A stretch of DNA of 64,000 bases from JANRJY01 sp033763735 (GTDB lineage Bacteria > Bacteroidota > Bacteroidia > Cytophagales > UBA9547): contig JANRJY010000087.1 of the NCBI GenBank assembly GCA_033763735.1, positions 48,812 through 112,811 of the forward strand, given 5' to 3'. Below the pieces are notes generated by a model. The model saw only the letters and a program-made list of their open reading frames with translations, was not told where the DNA came from and did not search any database. Position 1 is the stretch's first letter, and each line of letters starts with the position of its first letter. Made by a program: the position numbers and the translations under genes. Positions 54,694-63,892 of the stretch are shown one piece after another.

Positions 54694-55017
54694 ATGAAAG
54701 TATTTGAATATACAGGAATCCAGATTTTAGAAAAATATAATTTTTCTAAAGAAGATGCCGAAGCATTTTTAGAAATTATAAAAGAGGCAAAGTCTGATGA
54801 TTTGGCAACTAAAGGGGATATTATCCGACTTGAAAAAGAGATATCGAATAACTCAAAAGAAATTATTGAGATTAAAAAAGATATTGCTGAAATTAAAAAA
54901 GACACCCGAACTTTAGAAGTTAAAATAGAATCTACTAAAAATCAGTTAGTTATATGGATGGTTTCGGTGATGTTTGCAATGACCACACTTTTTACCATTG
55001 TGGTTAAGCTCTTATAG
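54694..55017 (+). CDS. DUF1640-like coiled-coil protein with C-terminal membrane anchor
   Basis: A 107-residue protein starting MKVFEYTGIQILEKYNFSKE. A helical head is followed by a regular coiled coil (about 40-80: LEKEISNNSKEIIEIKKDIA) and a C-terminal transmembrane helix (LVIWMVSVMFAMTTLFTIVV). The layout is that of DUF1640/Bdr-like proteins and mirrors the protein at 2100-2483. Its stop codon abuts the exbD stop codon on the other strand without a gap. Function unknown. Confidence 0.65.
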   Translation: MKVFEYTGIQILEKYNFSKEDAEAFLEIIKEAKSDDLATKGDIIRLEKEISNNSKEIIEIKKDIAEIKKDTRTLEVKIESTKNQLVIWMVSVMFAMTTLFTIVVKLL

Positions 55018-55422
55018 TTACTTCGGAGCCTGCGTTGCCAATATCATCTTGATTTTTAGCTTGCTACCCAAAGCAAGTATGTCCACTAGGTTTTGTACCT
55101 GAACAGAACGATCTACTTTTAAAACAATAGTTACATCTTGCGCAGATCCCGCAATCAATTTTAGCCGTGGTTCCAATTGCGTGAATTGCAGGGGTGTTTT
55201 ATCATTGTTGATGTAATAATCAAGGTCTTTGGATACCGTAAGGCTAAATTGTTGCTTCGATACCGTTTGCCCTGCTTTAGCTTGTGGTAAAAGCAGTTTA
55301 ATCACATTAGGGTTGGCAAGTGTGGAAGCAATCAAGAAAAAAAGCATCAAAAAAAACATGATGTCGTTGAGCGCTGAAGTTTCAACATGGACACCTGTTT
55401 TATACTTTTTTCTCAAATTCAT
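55018..55422 (-). CDS. ExbD/TolR-type biopolymer transport protein
   Basis: A 134-residue inner-membrane protein with one N-terminal helix (about 18-38, LNDIMFFLMLFFLIAST) carrying the essential Asp20, followed by a periplasmic domain with an ExbD-like fold (FSLTVSKDLDYYINNDKTPL, VDRSVQVQNLVDILALGSKL). With ExbB it uses the proton gradient to energise an outer-membrane process. It is the last gene of a five-gene operon, two bases after exbB. Confidence 0.92.
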   Translation of the reverse strand: MNLRKKYKTGVHVETSALNDIMFFLMLFFLIASTLANPNVIKLLLPQAKAGQTVSKQQFSLTVSKDLDYYINNDKTPLQFTQLEPRLKLIAGSAQDVTIVLKVDRSVQVQNLVDILALGSKLKIKMILATQAPK

Positions 55423-55424
55423 GG

Positions 55425-56120
55425 CTATTCCGAAAGCAAGTCAATCAACTCAGAACCAACGGTTTCAAGTTTCAATATCGAATCTTCAATTAAGGAATTC
55501 AAATAATGATAACTGGTATGAGCAATAATTCCTACAATTAAACCCGCTGCACTAGTTACCATTTTTTCATATAAACCTCCGGCTATTAAGCCAATACTAA
55601 TATTATCGGCTAAGGAAATGTTATAAAAAATCTTGATAACCCCCGAAATGGTTCCAATAAAACCAAGCATGGGTGCTATAGCGGCTACAATACCAAGAAT
55701 TGAAAGTCCTTTTTCAAGTTTCATAACCTCAATACGACCTGCAGCTTCAATGGAGGATTCAATTTGCTTAATGGGTTGCCCAATTTTAGATATTCCCTTT
55801 ACTAACATTCTACCAATAGAAGTATCAGATTGTGCAGCAAGTGATTGTGCAGTTTTAAGGTCACCTGACTTAATATTTGCCTTAATTTGTGCCCAAAGTG
55901 AATCATATCCTTTGGTTGATTTGCTGATTAACAACAATCTTTCAATTAATAAATATATAGCCAAAAATGAAAGCAGGAATATTGGAATCATTATAATTCC
56001 ACCTTTCATTATTAATTCAAATAAAGGTAACGAATCTTCAGTTGATACAGGAGGTTCTACCGTTACACCTAATTTATCTGAAACAGGTGTGGTAATCTGG
56101 AGTAAAGTAAAAAGGAACAT
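55425..56120 (-). CDS. ExbB/TolQ-type proton channel protein
   Basis: A 231-residue protein with three transmembrane helices (about 40-62, 130-155 and 170-195) and the MotA/TolQ/ExbB core: SILGIVAAIAPMLGFIGTIS and GGLYEKMVTSAAGLIVGIIA. It forms the pentameric channel around the ExbD helices. It is 21 bp downstream of the HU-SPOR gene and two bases before exbD. The operon context with a TPR and a barrel protein suggests a Tol-like envelope machine more than a TonB system, but no TonB gene is visible. Confidence 0.92.
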   Translation of the reverse strand: MFLFTLLQITTPVSDKLGVTVEPPVSTEDSLPLFELIMKGGIIMIPIFLLSFLAIYLLIERLLLISKSTKGYDSLWAQIKANIKSGDLKTAQSLAAQSDTSIGRMLVKGISKIGQPIKQIESSIEAAGRIEVMKLEKGLSILGIVAAIAPMLGFIGTISGVIKIFYNISLADNISIGLIAGGLYEKMVTSAAGLIVGIIAHTSYHYLNSLIEDSILKLETVGSELIDLLSE

Positions 56121-56141
56121 TTTCAGAATTGGGTAAGTAAA

Positions 56142-57305
56142 TTAGTAATTAAACACCCATAAGTCAGAACCGTAAATTTGCTTAAGCTCTTCTTTTTTGG
56201 CAGTAGCTTCTTCATAAGTTCCAAATTCGCCTATACTAACCTTAACAGGTTCATTTTCATCTCCTGATATAATGAGTCTGCTTGGTTGTCCGTTATTGTT
56301 CATTTTAGTGGACAATCGTGAGGCTTTTTTAACTTTCATAAAACTACCTGCAATTACATAAAATTTACCTTGAGGTGTGTTTATAGCATCTGAAATATTA
56401 GCTCTTTGATCAGCCTCAGAACTCACTTGTGAACTTGAATTACTTGTAATTGGTTCTGATGCAGGTGCTTCAGAGGGAATGTCAGCATTATTTGTTTCTC
56501 CATCAGAAAGTTGATCATTTGAAGTTGTTTCTTCTTCTGGCAACAATTTATTATCCCCTGATTTATTTGTAGTATCTCCAGCAGTCAGTTTACTGAATAT
56601 GGAAGACAAATCTAAGTTTTTACCTGCCTGTCCTGAATTAATAAATATACTGGTGCCAATTACCAAAAATAAGGCCACCGCAGCACCAATATAATACAGA
56701 GCTAGACTCGATTTTTTCTTTTTCTTACCGGAATATTCAAAATCATCATCGTCTTCAAAACTGTTTTCTGATGACTCATACTCCTTTTCTTCAGAGGTTT
56801 CTTCTTGATTCTCTTCGTATTCTTCGTTGTCTTTTACCATTTTTTTAGCATTTTGACTGTTAAAAATAACAGGTTTTTCATTTGTTCGGTCAATTGTTTT
56901 AAAATAAAGCTCCGGTAAACCAAAACTTTCGGAAAGATAATTATATTTTGTAAACTGTTCAAAATTCAACAAACCTTCTTTGTTGAAGTATAATTTGCCT
57001 ATTTCATCAAATGTATACTGTTTTTGTAAAACTAATGATTGTTTTACAATTCTAATATAATTAAAAATTTCTAATTCAGCCTGTTGTATACTGATTTGTT
57101 CTCCATCTGCTATTGCATTGACTAATTTCTCATTATCCGTAAGCAATTTGTCATTAAAAGCAATTAGTTTATATGGTGGGGTTATTCTATTCCTTACAAT
57201 ACTGATTTCTGCTCCTGCATAGTGGGTTACAAAGGACCCAAATCCAGGAATAACAATACAATCTTCTGTATATAAAAGTCTCTTTATGTATTTTTCAACC
57301 AACAT
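56142..57305 (-). CDS. HU-CCDC81 and SPOR domain protein with transmembrane helix
   Basis: 387 residues from the ATG at 57305 (MLVEKYIKRLLYTEDCIVIP); the codon before it is TTG and is not needed. The N-terminal cytoplasmic HU-CCDC81-like part (about 1-115: VIPGFGSFVTHYAGAEIS, ELEIFNYIRIVKQSLVLQKQ) is followed by an acidic linker, one transmembrane helix (about 200-220), a Ser/Thr/Asn-rich periplasmic spacer and a C-terminal SPOR domain (about 305-387) that binds denuded glycan. The architecture links a DNA-binding-like fold inside the cell with septal or peptidoglycan binding outside. Its start overlaps the barrel-gene stop by one base. Confidence 0.88.
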   Translation of the reverse strand: MLVEKYIKRLLYTEDCIVIPGFGSFVTHYAGAEISIVRNRITPPYKLIAFNDKLLTDNEKLVNAIADGEQISIQQAELEIFNYIRIVKQSLVLQKQYTFDEIGKLYFNKEGLLNFEQFTKYNYLSESFGLPELYFKTIDRTNEKPVIFNSQNAKKMVKDNEEYEENQEETSEEKEYESSENSFEDDDDFEYSGKKKKKSSLALYYIGAAVALFLVIGTSIFINSGQAGKNLDLSSIFSKLTAGDTTNKSGDNKLLPEEETTSNDQLSDGETNNADIPSEAPASEPITSNSSSQVSSEADQRANISDAINTPQGKFYVIAGSFMKVKKASRLSTKMNNNGQPSRLIISGDENEPVKVSIGEFGTYEEATAKKEELKQIYGSDLWVFNY

Positions 57306-58951
57306 CAAAATGAAAATGTTATACCACCAACCACTGTTATACCCCTTACCGGATAGTACCCAATTCGTTGATAGTTTTGATTCAATATATTAAAGAAATA
57401 CAAAAATACATTTAGTTTTTTACTTATCATATAGTTTGTACGAAATGTAACATCAATAATATCAGGTAATTGATACGTTTTTCCGGATTTAAAGTTTTTG
57501 ATAGCCAATCCGGACACATAAGTTAAGTCCAAATTGAAGTACAATTTCTCATAAATATTGTACTGCCCTGTAATTCCCAATTCCAAATTAGGTCGAAGCC
57601 AGTTTTTGGTTGAATCCAATGAATAATTATAATAATCGAGCTTTGCGCCTATTTTAAGAGCATTTGTTATTTTAAAATCGATATTGTTAGCCCACTTAAA
57701 CACACCGCCATTGGCATATATTACATTATATTTGCTACTATCTACATTGGAAGGTGCAAACAAATACAAGTTTTTATATTGCGAATAAGAAAGCTGCGTA
57801 TTTAAATAACCGTAATTGAGAAAATTTCCTTTGGCACCTCCATTGATTTCCCAAAGTCGGTTTGAATGGATTAAATTAATATTTGGTCCAATGTATGGAT
57901 TAGCATTGGCATAGGTACGCAATATGTTGCGTTCCATACCTCCATCGAAGCCAACAAACAATTTTACCTTATCAAAAACCTGATATTGAGCATTCAACAC
58001 AGGATACAAGTGTACATCTTTGTCGTTTTTGTTGGTATCGTTTTCATAAGCAACATTAAATCCGCCTTTTAAAGTCAACTTTTCATTGAACATATATTCG
58101 TAGGTAGGTTTTATCTGAAATAATATTCGATTTTGGACAAGGCTATCAGTTCTATTTGTTTGAGAAACATTAATATCTAAATTAATTTTATTGAAATCAT
58201 TGATTTGATAATTGCCAATTCCATTCAACCAAATTTCAGTTTCTCGAGCTTTGTATTTGTCTGAAAATGAATTAAATGAGGCATCAATCGCATAGTTGAT
58301 TTTGGCAAGTGTATCAATTTTTTCAATCCGAGCTTGAACGCCAAAAGTTGTTAACGACTGAAACACATCTGCCGCATTTTTGTCTGTTCTTTGATTGCCG
58401 TTTCCATAAAAATGAACTCCCACATTTTCATAATTCACATTGGCGCTGAGTAAATTCTTTTTTACAAAATAATTACCATATAGCATCACATTATTTTGAC
58501 TACTTCCTGAATATACTTCTCTCACAGGCCCCCAATATGAAGCAAAATGACGCGCGTTCACACCCAATCGATAATTTGGATTGCTTTTTGTAACCAAACT
58601 TCCTTCTGCATAAGTAGTGAAGTAATTACCCGCACCCACTCTTAAAAAATTTCTTTTTAATAATTCTTTAGTTTCTTCTTTAATTGATAAAAGTCGCAAT
58701 TTGGTTTCCACAGCGGGCAAACTTCCACTGGGTTCTTTGTATTCATGTAATTTTGGTTCAGAAGTCCCCGATTTCTTCTGAATAACTGCTTTTTCAATGG
58801 TTCGAGGCATTTCAGGAAAAGTAATTTTCTTGTTTTTTTCAATTACAATTTCAGTGTTTTCAATATCACCTTTATCGGTGTACTTGATTTGAGCCAAACC
58901 GGTTAAGTTTATTAAAAAAATCAAAAAGAATAATTTCTCTGAAATTCTCAT
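57305..58951 (-). CDS. TonB-receptor-like outer-membrane barrel without plug
   Basis: A 548-residue protein. The signal peptide ends near GLAQ (residue 20). A periplasmic segment (20-105) lacks a recognisable plug domain. The rest consists of long amphipathic strands (for example NFLRVGAGNYFTTYAEGSLV and DVTFRTNYMISKKLNVFLYF) ending in Phe (GGITFSF). Its strands resemble the C-terminal half of TonB-dependent receptors, which explains such annotations, but it lacks the plug that TonB action needs. It overlaps the TPR gene by four bp (ATGA) and the HU-SPOR gene by one base. Confidence 0.72.
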   Translation of the reverse strand: MRISEKLFFLIFLINLTGLAQIKYTDKGDIENTEIVIEKNKKITFPEMPRTIEKAVIQKKSGTSEPKLHEYKEPSGSLPAVETKLRLLSIKEETKELLKRNFLRVGAGNYFTTYAEGSLVTKSNPNYRLGVNARHFASYWGPVREVYSGSSQNNVMLYGNYFVKKNLLSANVNYENVGVHFYGNGNQRTDKNAADVFQSLTTFGVQARIEKIDTLAKINYAIDASFNSFSDKYKARETEIWLNGIGNYQINDFNKINLDINVSQTNRTDSLVQNRILFQIKPTYEYMFNEKLTLKGGFNVAYENDTNKNDKDVHLYPVLNAQYQVFDKVKLFVGFDGGMERNILRTYANANPYIGPNINLIHSNRLWEINGGAKGNFLNYGYLNTQLSYSQYKNLYLFAPSNVDSSKYNVIYANGGVFKWANNIDFKITNALKIGAKLDYYNYSLDSTKNWLRPNLELGITGQYNIYEKLYFNLDLTYVSGLAIKNFKSGKTYQLPDIIDVTFRTNYMISKKLNVFLYFFNILNQNYQRIGYYPVRGITVVGGITFSF

Positions 58952-61938
58952 TGAGTATTGTCGAGTTTTGATAGACGGTCCTTTGCCATATTAACAAGTT
59001 CATTTTCCTTTGAATTTTCAATAATAGAAATCAAAGTTGCTTTTGCCTGATATAATTCTTTCATGGATATATAATTATCAGCAAGCATTAAAAAAGATTT
59101 ACCGTACCACTTAGGGAACCCTGAATAAGTGTTGATTAAGTGGAAAAGAATTTCATTAGAGGTGGCAAATTGAAACTTGTTTCTGAGTAATTCGGCATGC
59201 AAATAGGTTGCTTCTGCTCCAAACTGATCCTTTGATGCATTACCACATGCTATTAATAAATCCTGCGCATTTTCTGAATCAAGCGCCAAAGCATTTTTGG
59301 CTTGATACAAAAGGGCTCTACTGATTTGGGCCGGAGTTGCAATGTCGGTTTTGGTGATTACATTAGCAAAATAACTTGACGAATCGTAATCCTTTGATTC
59401 ATAATAGCTTAACATCAATCCATTGTTCGCAATATTGATTTCCTTTTTATTTGAAGCATTATTACTCAATAGGAAATAATAAGATATGGCATTTTCATAA
59501 TCCTTTTTATCATAATTCAACTCAGCCATTTTCAAAACAGCTTTTGTGAAATAAGTTGACTTTCGAGTTTGGATTACTTTGTCAAATTGCAATATGGCAT
59601 TAGCATAATCATTCGTTTTTAAATAAGCATCGCCAAGTAAAAAGGTTAAGTCATTGTTTTGCAAAGAATTAGGATACATTTTAATATAGTTCTCCAACTT
59701 CAAAATTGCATCTTGATATTTCTGAGCAAAATATAAGCTCTTGGCATTGTCGAGCTCTGCTTTTTCAATGTTTGCATCATTAGGGTTGATACTTTTGTAA
59801 GTAGCAACCAAAGTGTCAAAAGTAGCATTTTTACCGGTATGACTTAAGGCTTCTTGCAAACCTAACACAGCATCCGATGCTATTTTATGATTAGGATAGT
59901 CCTTTAATATTTGAGAATAATCAGCTGCAGCTTTGTCAAATTGCTTAATGTTGCTGAATGCTATGGCCCTTTTTTGCAATGCCAAAGGCACATAAATAGT
60001 TGACTTGTTTTGGGCAATAATAATGTCAAATGAAACTATCGCCAGTTCGTACTTTGTATTTTCAAAATCAACTAGTCCATAATTGTACAAGGCATCGTAA
60101 TAATAAAGCGATTGGGGCATATTGCGCCATACACTTTCAAAGGCTGATTTTGCTTCATTATCTTTTTGCTGTCCCGCCAAAACCATTCCCATTTGGAAAT
60201 AACAATAATCCTGATAATTACAGTTTTTAGTAATTGCATCATTATATTTCAATGAAGCTTCTTTGTATTTTTTAATTGCATAGTAGCTGTCTGCAAGTCT
60301 CATAGTGCCTTCGCAAACCAATTCAGTTTTAGTTTCTTTTGGCGCCACCTCCAAAAATGATTTGAAATAAGTGGCCGATTGTGCATATTCTTTTCTGTTA
60401 AAATATGCGTGTGCCAAACCAAAATAATTGTTAGCAACAGCATTTGGAGTGATTTTAGTGCTGAATTTTACCACTTTAGCATAGTTTTCAATGGCGGGTT
60501 CATAGTCTTTCAAAGCGGCAAAGCACTCTGCCGAATAATAATAACTCATTACTGTAGTTTCTTTATCAAAATCATTCTGGGTTGAGCGGTCAAAAAAATC
60601 AAGCGCATCTTCAAATTTACTATCATTAAATAACTCAATAGCCTTGTAATATGTGGCTAACTGATAAACTTTATTCAGATTGGTAGTGCGACTTTTTACA
60701 GATTCTACATACTTAATTACCGCATTATAGTCGTTGGAATGCAAATATGCTTCAGACATACATTCGTTGAGTTCCGGATGACTTTCGTAACTTGGATTTT
60801 GAATTATAAATTCTTTACAAGAGGTTATTACAGCATCGTAGGCACCTAACTCCAAACCGGTTTTGCCATATTCAATACTTGCCAAAAGTGAAGTTTCAAC
60901 AGAATACTTCATTTTTCGTGCCTGATTAAATGCATTGAAAGCAAATTGTTTGTTGTTCAATTTCAGCCAATTAAGACCCAAATAGAAGGCTGATACCTGA
61001 CCGGTAGTATCGTTATATTCTGCACTTTTTTTAAGTGTGGAAATTGATTTTTCAAACAACTGAATTTTATACAACGAAATACCATACTTTGCAATGGCAG
61101 TAATTCCCAATTCGGCAGGAATTGAAATATATTTCTCAAAAAATTGAACGGCTTGTTTGTATTTTTTAAGGTTATAATAGCCCTCTGCAGCCAGCAAAAG
61201 CAATTCTTGCGAAGGGAAATCCGATGAATAAGCAAGTATTTTCTCGCAATAATTTACCAAAGTATCATATTTGCCTTGCTTATTGTACACTTGAGCCAAA
61301 AGTGGCGGTACTACTTGCTTATATGCTTGATTTTCATAGGCTTTTTTGAGTAAAAGTTCAGAAGCGTCATATAGTTCTTTTTTATAATAGATATACCCAA
61401 GGTAATAATTAGCAGCATAAGTATACTTGTTTTTTGATGATTTAATTCTTTGGAAAGCAGTTCCTGCTTTGTCAAAATCTTTGAGATTCATATAAGCGTA
61501 TCCCAGCTTAAAATTGCATTCCAGTTTGTCAGTTTCTGACAAAGTTGTTAGGTCCACCTTCGATAAGTAACTGATACAAATATTATATTTTTTATTAGTG
61601 AAGTAATAATTACCTAAGTCGTAATTGACTAAGGCTGCATTGTTATTCTCAGGATTTTTTTCCAAATAGTTAATCATAGCCAATTCACCTTCCGCAGCAT
61701 TGGTATATAGTAAGCAACGAGCAAGCAAAAAATCGGCTTCTTTCAAATCAACTTTGGAAGTTGTCGATTTTATATAAGTTCGTAAAAGTGGAATAGCAGC
61801 ATCATATTTTTGATCATCAATATAATTAACGGCTCTTTGATAAATAACTTCAGACTTATTTGACAAAAAGTACGATTCCTGTGCCTGAACACATATAATA
61901 TTAAAAATAACTACCGGTGACCACAGAAAGCGCATCAT
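58948..61938 (-). CDS. Large exported TPR protein of the Tol-like operon
   Basis: About 996 residues from the ATG at 61938 (MMRFLWSPVVIFNIICVQAQ; an ATG at 61935 is equally likely, and a TTG at 61965 is rejected). After the signal peptide nearly the whole protein is TPR units (about 30 helical repeats, such as LVNYDLGNYYFTNKKYNICI, AIENYAKVVKFSTKITPNAV, LGDAYLKTNDYANAILQFDK), ending at AKDRLSKLDNTQ. It resembles the YbgF/CpoB-like TPR proteins that act with Tol systems, though much longer. First gene of the operon leading to ExbB/ExbD. Confidence 0.85.
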   Translation of the reverse strand: MMRFLWSPVVIFNIICVQAQESYFLSNKSEVIYQRAVNYIDDQKYDAAIPLLRTYIKSTTSKVDLKEADFLLARCLLYTNAAEGELAMINYLEKNPENNNAALVNYDLGNYYFTNKKYNICISYLSKVDLTTLSETDKLECNFKLGYAYMNLKDFDKAGTAFQRIKSSKNKYTYAANYYLGYIYYKKELYDASELLLKKAYENQAYKQVVPPLLAQVYNKQGKYDTLVNYCEKILAYSSDFPSQELLLLAAEGYYNLKKYKQAVQFFEKYISIPAELGITAIAKYGISLYKIQLFEKSISTLKKSAEYNDTTGQVSAFYLGLNWLKLNNKQFAFNAFNQARKMKYSVETSLLASIEYGKTGLELGAYDAVITSCKEFIIQNPSYESHPELNECMSEAYLHSNDYNAVIKYVESVKSRTTNLNKVYQLATYYKAIELFNDSKFEDALDFFDRSTQNDFDKETTVMSYYYSAECFAALKDYEPAIENYAKVVKFSTKITPNAVANNYFGLAHAYFNRKEYAQSATYFKSFLEVAPKETKTELVCEGTMRLADSYYAIKKYKEASLKYNDAITKNCNYQDYCYFQMGMVLAGQQKDNEAKSAFESVWRNMPQSLYYYDALYNYGLVDFENTKYELAIVSFDIIIAQNKSTIYVPLALQKRAIAFSNIKQFDKAAADYSQILKDYPNHKIASDAVLGLQEALSHTGKNATFDTLVATYKSINPNDANIEKAELDNAKSLYFAQKYQDAILKLENYIKMYPNSLQNNDLTFLLGDAYLKTNDYANAILQFDKVIQTRKSTYFTKAVLKMAELNYDKKDYENAISYYFLLSNNASNKKEINIANNGLMLSYYESKDYDSSSYFANVITKTDIATPAQISRALLYQAKNALALDSENAQDLLIACGNASKDQFGAEATYLHAELLRNKFQFATSNEILFHLINTYSGFPKWYGKSFLMLADNYISMKELYQAKATLISIIENSKENELVNMAKDRLSKLDNTQ

Positions 61939-62067
61939 GCAAACAAATATCGACCAAAACAGCAAGTATTAATCCACATTGCCATTTTAACCCATCCTAA
62001 TTTCAAAGGTTAAGAAATTATAATTTCATATCTAATTGTAAATAGATGACACAATCAAACTCTATAA

Positions 62068-62130
62068 TTTCGCGGCAGGGTTTCTCTTTCAGAATGAGAC
62101 TGTTTGGCTTGAATAACTCGAAGGTTCTAT
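62068..62130. repeat. 80-bp intergenic repeat, copy 4 (diverged)
   Basis: TTTCGCGGCAGGGTTTCTC and TTTCAGAATGAGAC match the first half of copies 2 and 3; GGCTTGAATAACTCGAAGG is a diverged second half. It lies upstream of the TPR operon. Confidence 0.5.
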
Positions 62131-62196
62131 GAAAAAGAAGATCCAACTGGGGAGGAATATTTGCAAGTTAAAAACTTTATTGAAATTAATTCCAAG

Positions 62197-62394
62197 TTAC
62201 GCTTCGTTAAACTTGAAATAGTGCCGCAAACTTGGAACAGATAGGGGCGTATTCAGTGTAGGTATAGTAGGACTTAAGAGTACAAACTTTTCCTTAAATC
62301 TTTTCCTATTATTCCTATATTTTATATTTTCATTAGTTTGTGAAAATATAAAATACTGAAAAAACACGAGAAAGATTAATAAATTATTTTTCAT
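62197..62394 (-). CDS. Small exported protein, unknown
   Basis: A 65-residue protein with a signal peptide (MKNNLLIFLVFFQYFIFSQT) and a short basic mature part (NRKRFKEKFVLLSPTIPTLN). Its ATG overlaps the stop codon of the preceding lipoprotein gene by four bp, which is the best evidence that it is translated. No family is recognised. It may be a truncated remnant of a longer protein. Confidence 0.4.
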   Translation of the reverse strand: MKNNLLIFLVFFQYFIFSQTNENIKYRNNRKRFKEKFVLLSPTIPTLNTPLSVPSLRHYFKFNEA

Positions 62395-62954
62395 ATTCTT
62401 TTTAAAACTAATTTTTTATATGATTTATCATACTCATTTGGATTCTTAGACATTATTATTTTATTTTCTAATATTTCATAAGTCCCATAAAAATTATATA
62501 AACTATAATCAAAATTTTTGTAGCAATTGGAATCACAAGAAAAATTACGATAAAAACTTAAATTAAATCTGTTATTTGAAGGTGTAAAGCTCCACATTCC
62601 TCCTTTTGCAAACACCTTAGATGTATCTGAATTATTATATATTATTTCAAACGACTGAATCCAACAACATTCACATTCAGGTGGCTCGTGAAAATTAAAC
62701 TTTAAAATATTATTTAATTTGTATTTTATGATTGAATCATACCAATTAACTTGATTGATGCTAATTTCAGTTATCACCCAATTACCTGTCATTTTTTGAT
62801 GAATTTCTTTGTTATCTTTCCATCCACTTCCGCAGTCTTTACTTTTTGAACCCAATAGGCTTAATAAACTGCATGAATTTGTACATGCAGTGCAAAAGCA
62901 AATAATAAAAGATGAAACAATTAAAGTCCTGATTGTCTTATTTTTAATGCCCAT
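62391..62954 (-). CDS. Lipocalin-like lipoprotein, unknown
   Basis: A 187-residue protein with a lipobox (FCTAC, Cys24) and several further cysteines (CSLL, KDCGSGW, ECECCW, CDSNC). The mature part has MTGNWVITEISINQVNWYDS and later beta-strands ending in YKKLVLKRI, the single-barrel pattern of the lipocalin-like proteins common in Bacteroidota. Paired cysteines suggest disulfides. No role can be assigned. Confidence 0.5.
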   Translation of the reverse strand: MGIKNKTIRTLIVSSFIICFCTACTNSCSLLSLLGSKSKDCGSGWKDNKEIHQKMTGNWVITEISINQVNWYDSIIKYKLNNILKFNFHEPPECECCWIQSFEIIYNNSDTSKVFAKGGMWSFTPSNNRFNLSFYRNFSCDSNCYKNFDYSLYNFYGTYEILENKIIMSKNPNEYDKSYKKLVLKRI

Positions 62955-63070
62955 ATATCATTTTTTGTTCATGTATTGTACCTTGGGTATTAAGTTTCAA
63001 AACTAATTTTAAGGTATCATAAGTAACACTTAAAAGAGTATAATTATAAGCAAATGGCTTCCCCAGCTTG

Positions 63071-63116
63071 GCGTAGTCTCTGACTACGTCAAAATGTAAG
63101 TAAATCTCTGATTTAC
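63071..63116. repeat. REP-like hairpin pair, left side
   Basis: CGTAGTC-TCT-GACTACG (63072-63088) is followed after 11 bases by GTAAATC-TCT-GATTTAC (63100-63116). Both have seven-bp stems and a TCT loop. They lie directly after the 3' end of the RAYT pseudogene. Confidence 0.85.
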
Positions 63117-63119
63117 ATT

Positions 63120-63665
63120 TCATAACAAATCAATTATTAATCGATTGCTCAAATTTGCATAATTTCTGGCACTACTGTATATATAATATTCAACAATTTC
63201 AACAATACCTGCGCTGATTGGGTTTTGATGAATATAATTCAGTTTTTGTTTTGTGAATTCTGACGAATGTAATTCAATTGCATGATTTTCATGGGTCCAA
63301 ATTTGAAATTCGCTATTTCATTTATGTTTTTTTGCGGCAAATTCAAACCGCTTTATTAACCATTCGCTTCGACTTTCAGTTGGTAGTTTAATTTGTTCCA
63401 AAAGTTGATTGGCTGTAATTTTTTTTAAGTCCCTAATCGTATCGGACAACCTGTTTCCTTCTTTAGATCGGGCTATAATATGAATGTGATTGGTCATAAT
63501 TACATACCCATAAATTTCTAACCCCTTGCTTTTCTTACAAAAATCCAAGCTCTTAACAATAATTTCTTTATGTGTTTCTCTTGTAAAAATATCCACCCAA
63601 TCCACAATTTGAAAAGTAAGATAGTATAGTGCGTTTTGGTCGTATATTTGGTAACCTTCACTCAT
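63120..63665 (-). pseudogene. REP-associated tyrosine transposase (RAYT/IS200-like), interrupted by TGA
   Basis: Y1-type transposase frame. It starts MSEGYQIYDQNALYYLTFQI, with the HUH motif TNHIHIIARS (His-x-His) and DLKKITANQLL. At 63318-63320 an in-frame TGA interrupts the frame at the FAAKKHK point. In the same frame it continues NSEFQIWTHENHAIELHSSE and QKLNYIHQNPISAGIVEIVE to TGA at 63120, the usual RAYT C-terminus including QNP and YYIYSSARNY. A single change would restore a product of about 180 residues. It lies between two inverted sets of REP-like hairpins. Probably inactive now; a TGA read as sense is the alternative. Confidence 0.85.
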
Positions 63666-63695
63666 ATTCAAATGTAAATATTGAAATTATTAAAT

Positions 63696-63741
63696 GCAAA
63701 TCTGAAGATTTGCTATCACTATGACGTAGTCAGAGACTACG
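63696..63741. repeat. REP-like hairpin pair, right side
   Basis: GCAAATC-TGAA-GATTTGC (63696-63713) and CGTAGTC-AGA-GACTACG (63725-63741). The 20 bases at 63723-63742 are the exact reverse complement of 63071-63090, so the two sides mirror each other around the RAYT frame. Confidence 0.85.
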
Positions 63742-63783
63742 CCTATCGGAGCTAGTGTGGAACAATATTTTTACAAAAAAGAC

Positions 63784-63816
63784 AAAAAAAAAGCTTTCCT
63801 GTAATTAAGAAAGCTT
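63784..63816 (-). terminator. rRNA operon terminator
   Basis: AAGCTTTC and GAAAGCTT form an eight-bp stem with a ten-base loop, followed on the minus strand by a run of nine T. It lies about 75 bp beyond the 5S rRNA 3' end. Confidence 0.85.
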
Positions 63817-63825
63817 AAGTTTATT

Positions 63826-63839
63826 AATAAAGTTGGCGG
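63826..63839. repeat. Duplicate of the 5S 3' end
   Basis: AATAAAGTTGGCGG is repeated exactly at 63888-63901, where it forms the 3' end of the 5S gene (GCCGCCAACTT on the minus strand). The copy lies between the gene and its terminator. Confidence 0.6.
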
Positions 63840-63892
63840 TTGTCCCGAGGCTACGCTCCCGATTCACTTTAAGTGATTAACCTGATAAATAA

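Noticed and set aside
57305..58951. True TonB-dependent receptor
   Set aside because: No plug domain or TonB box could be seen; only the barrel strands resemble receptors.
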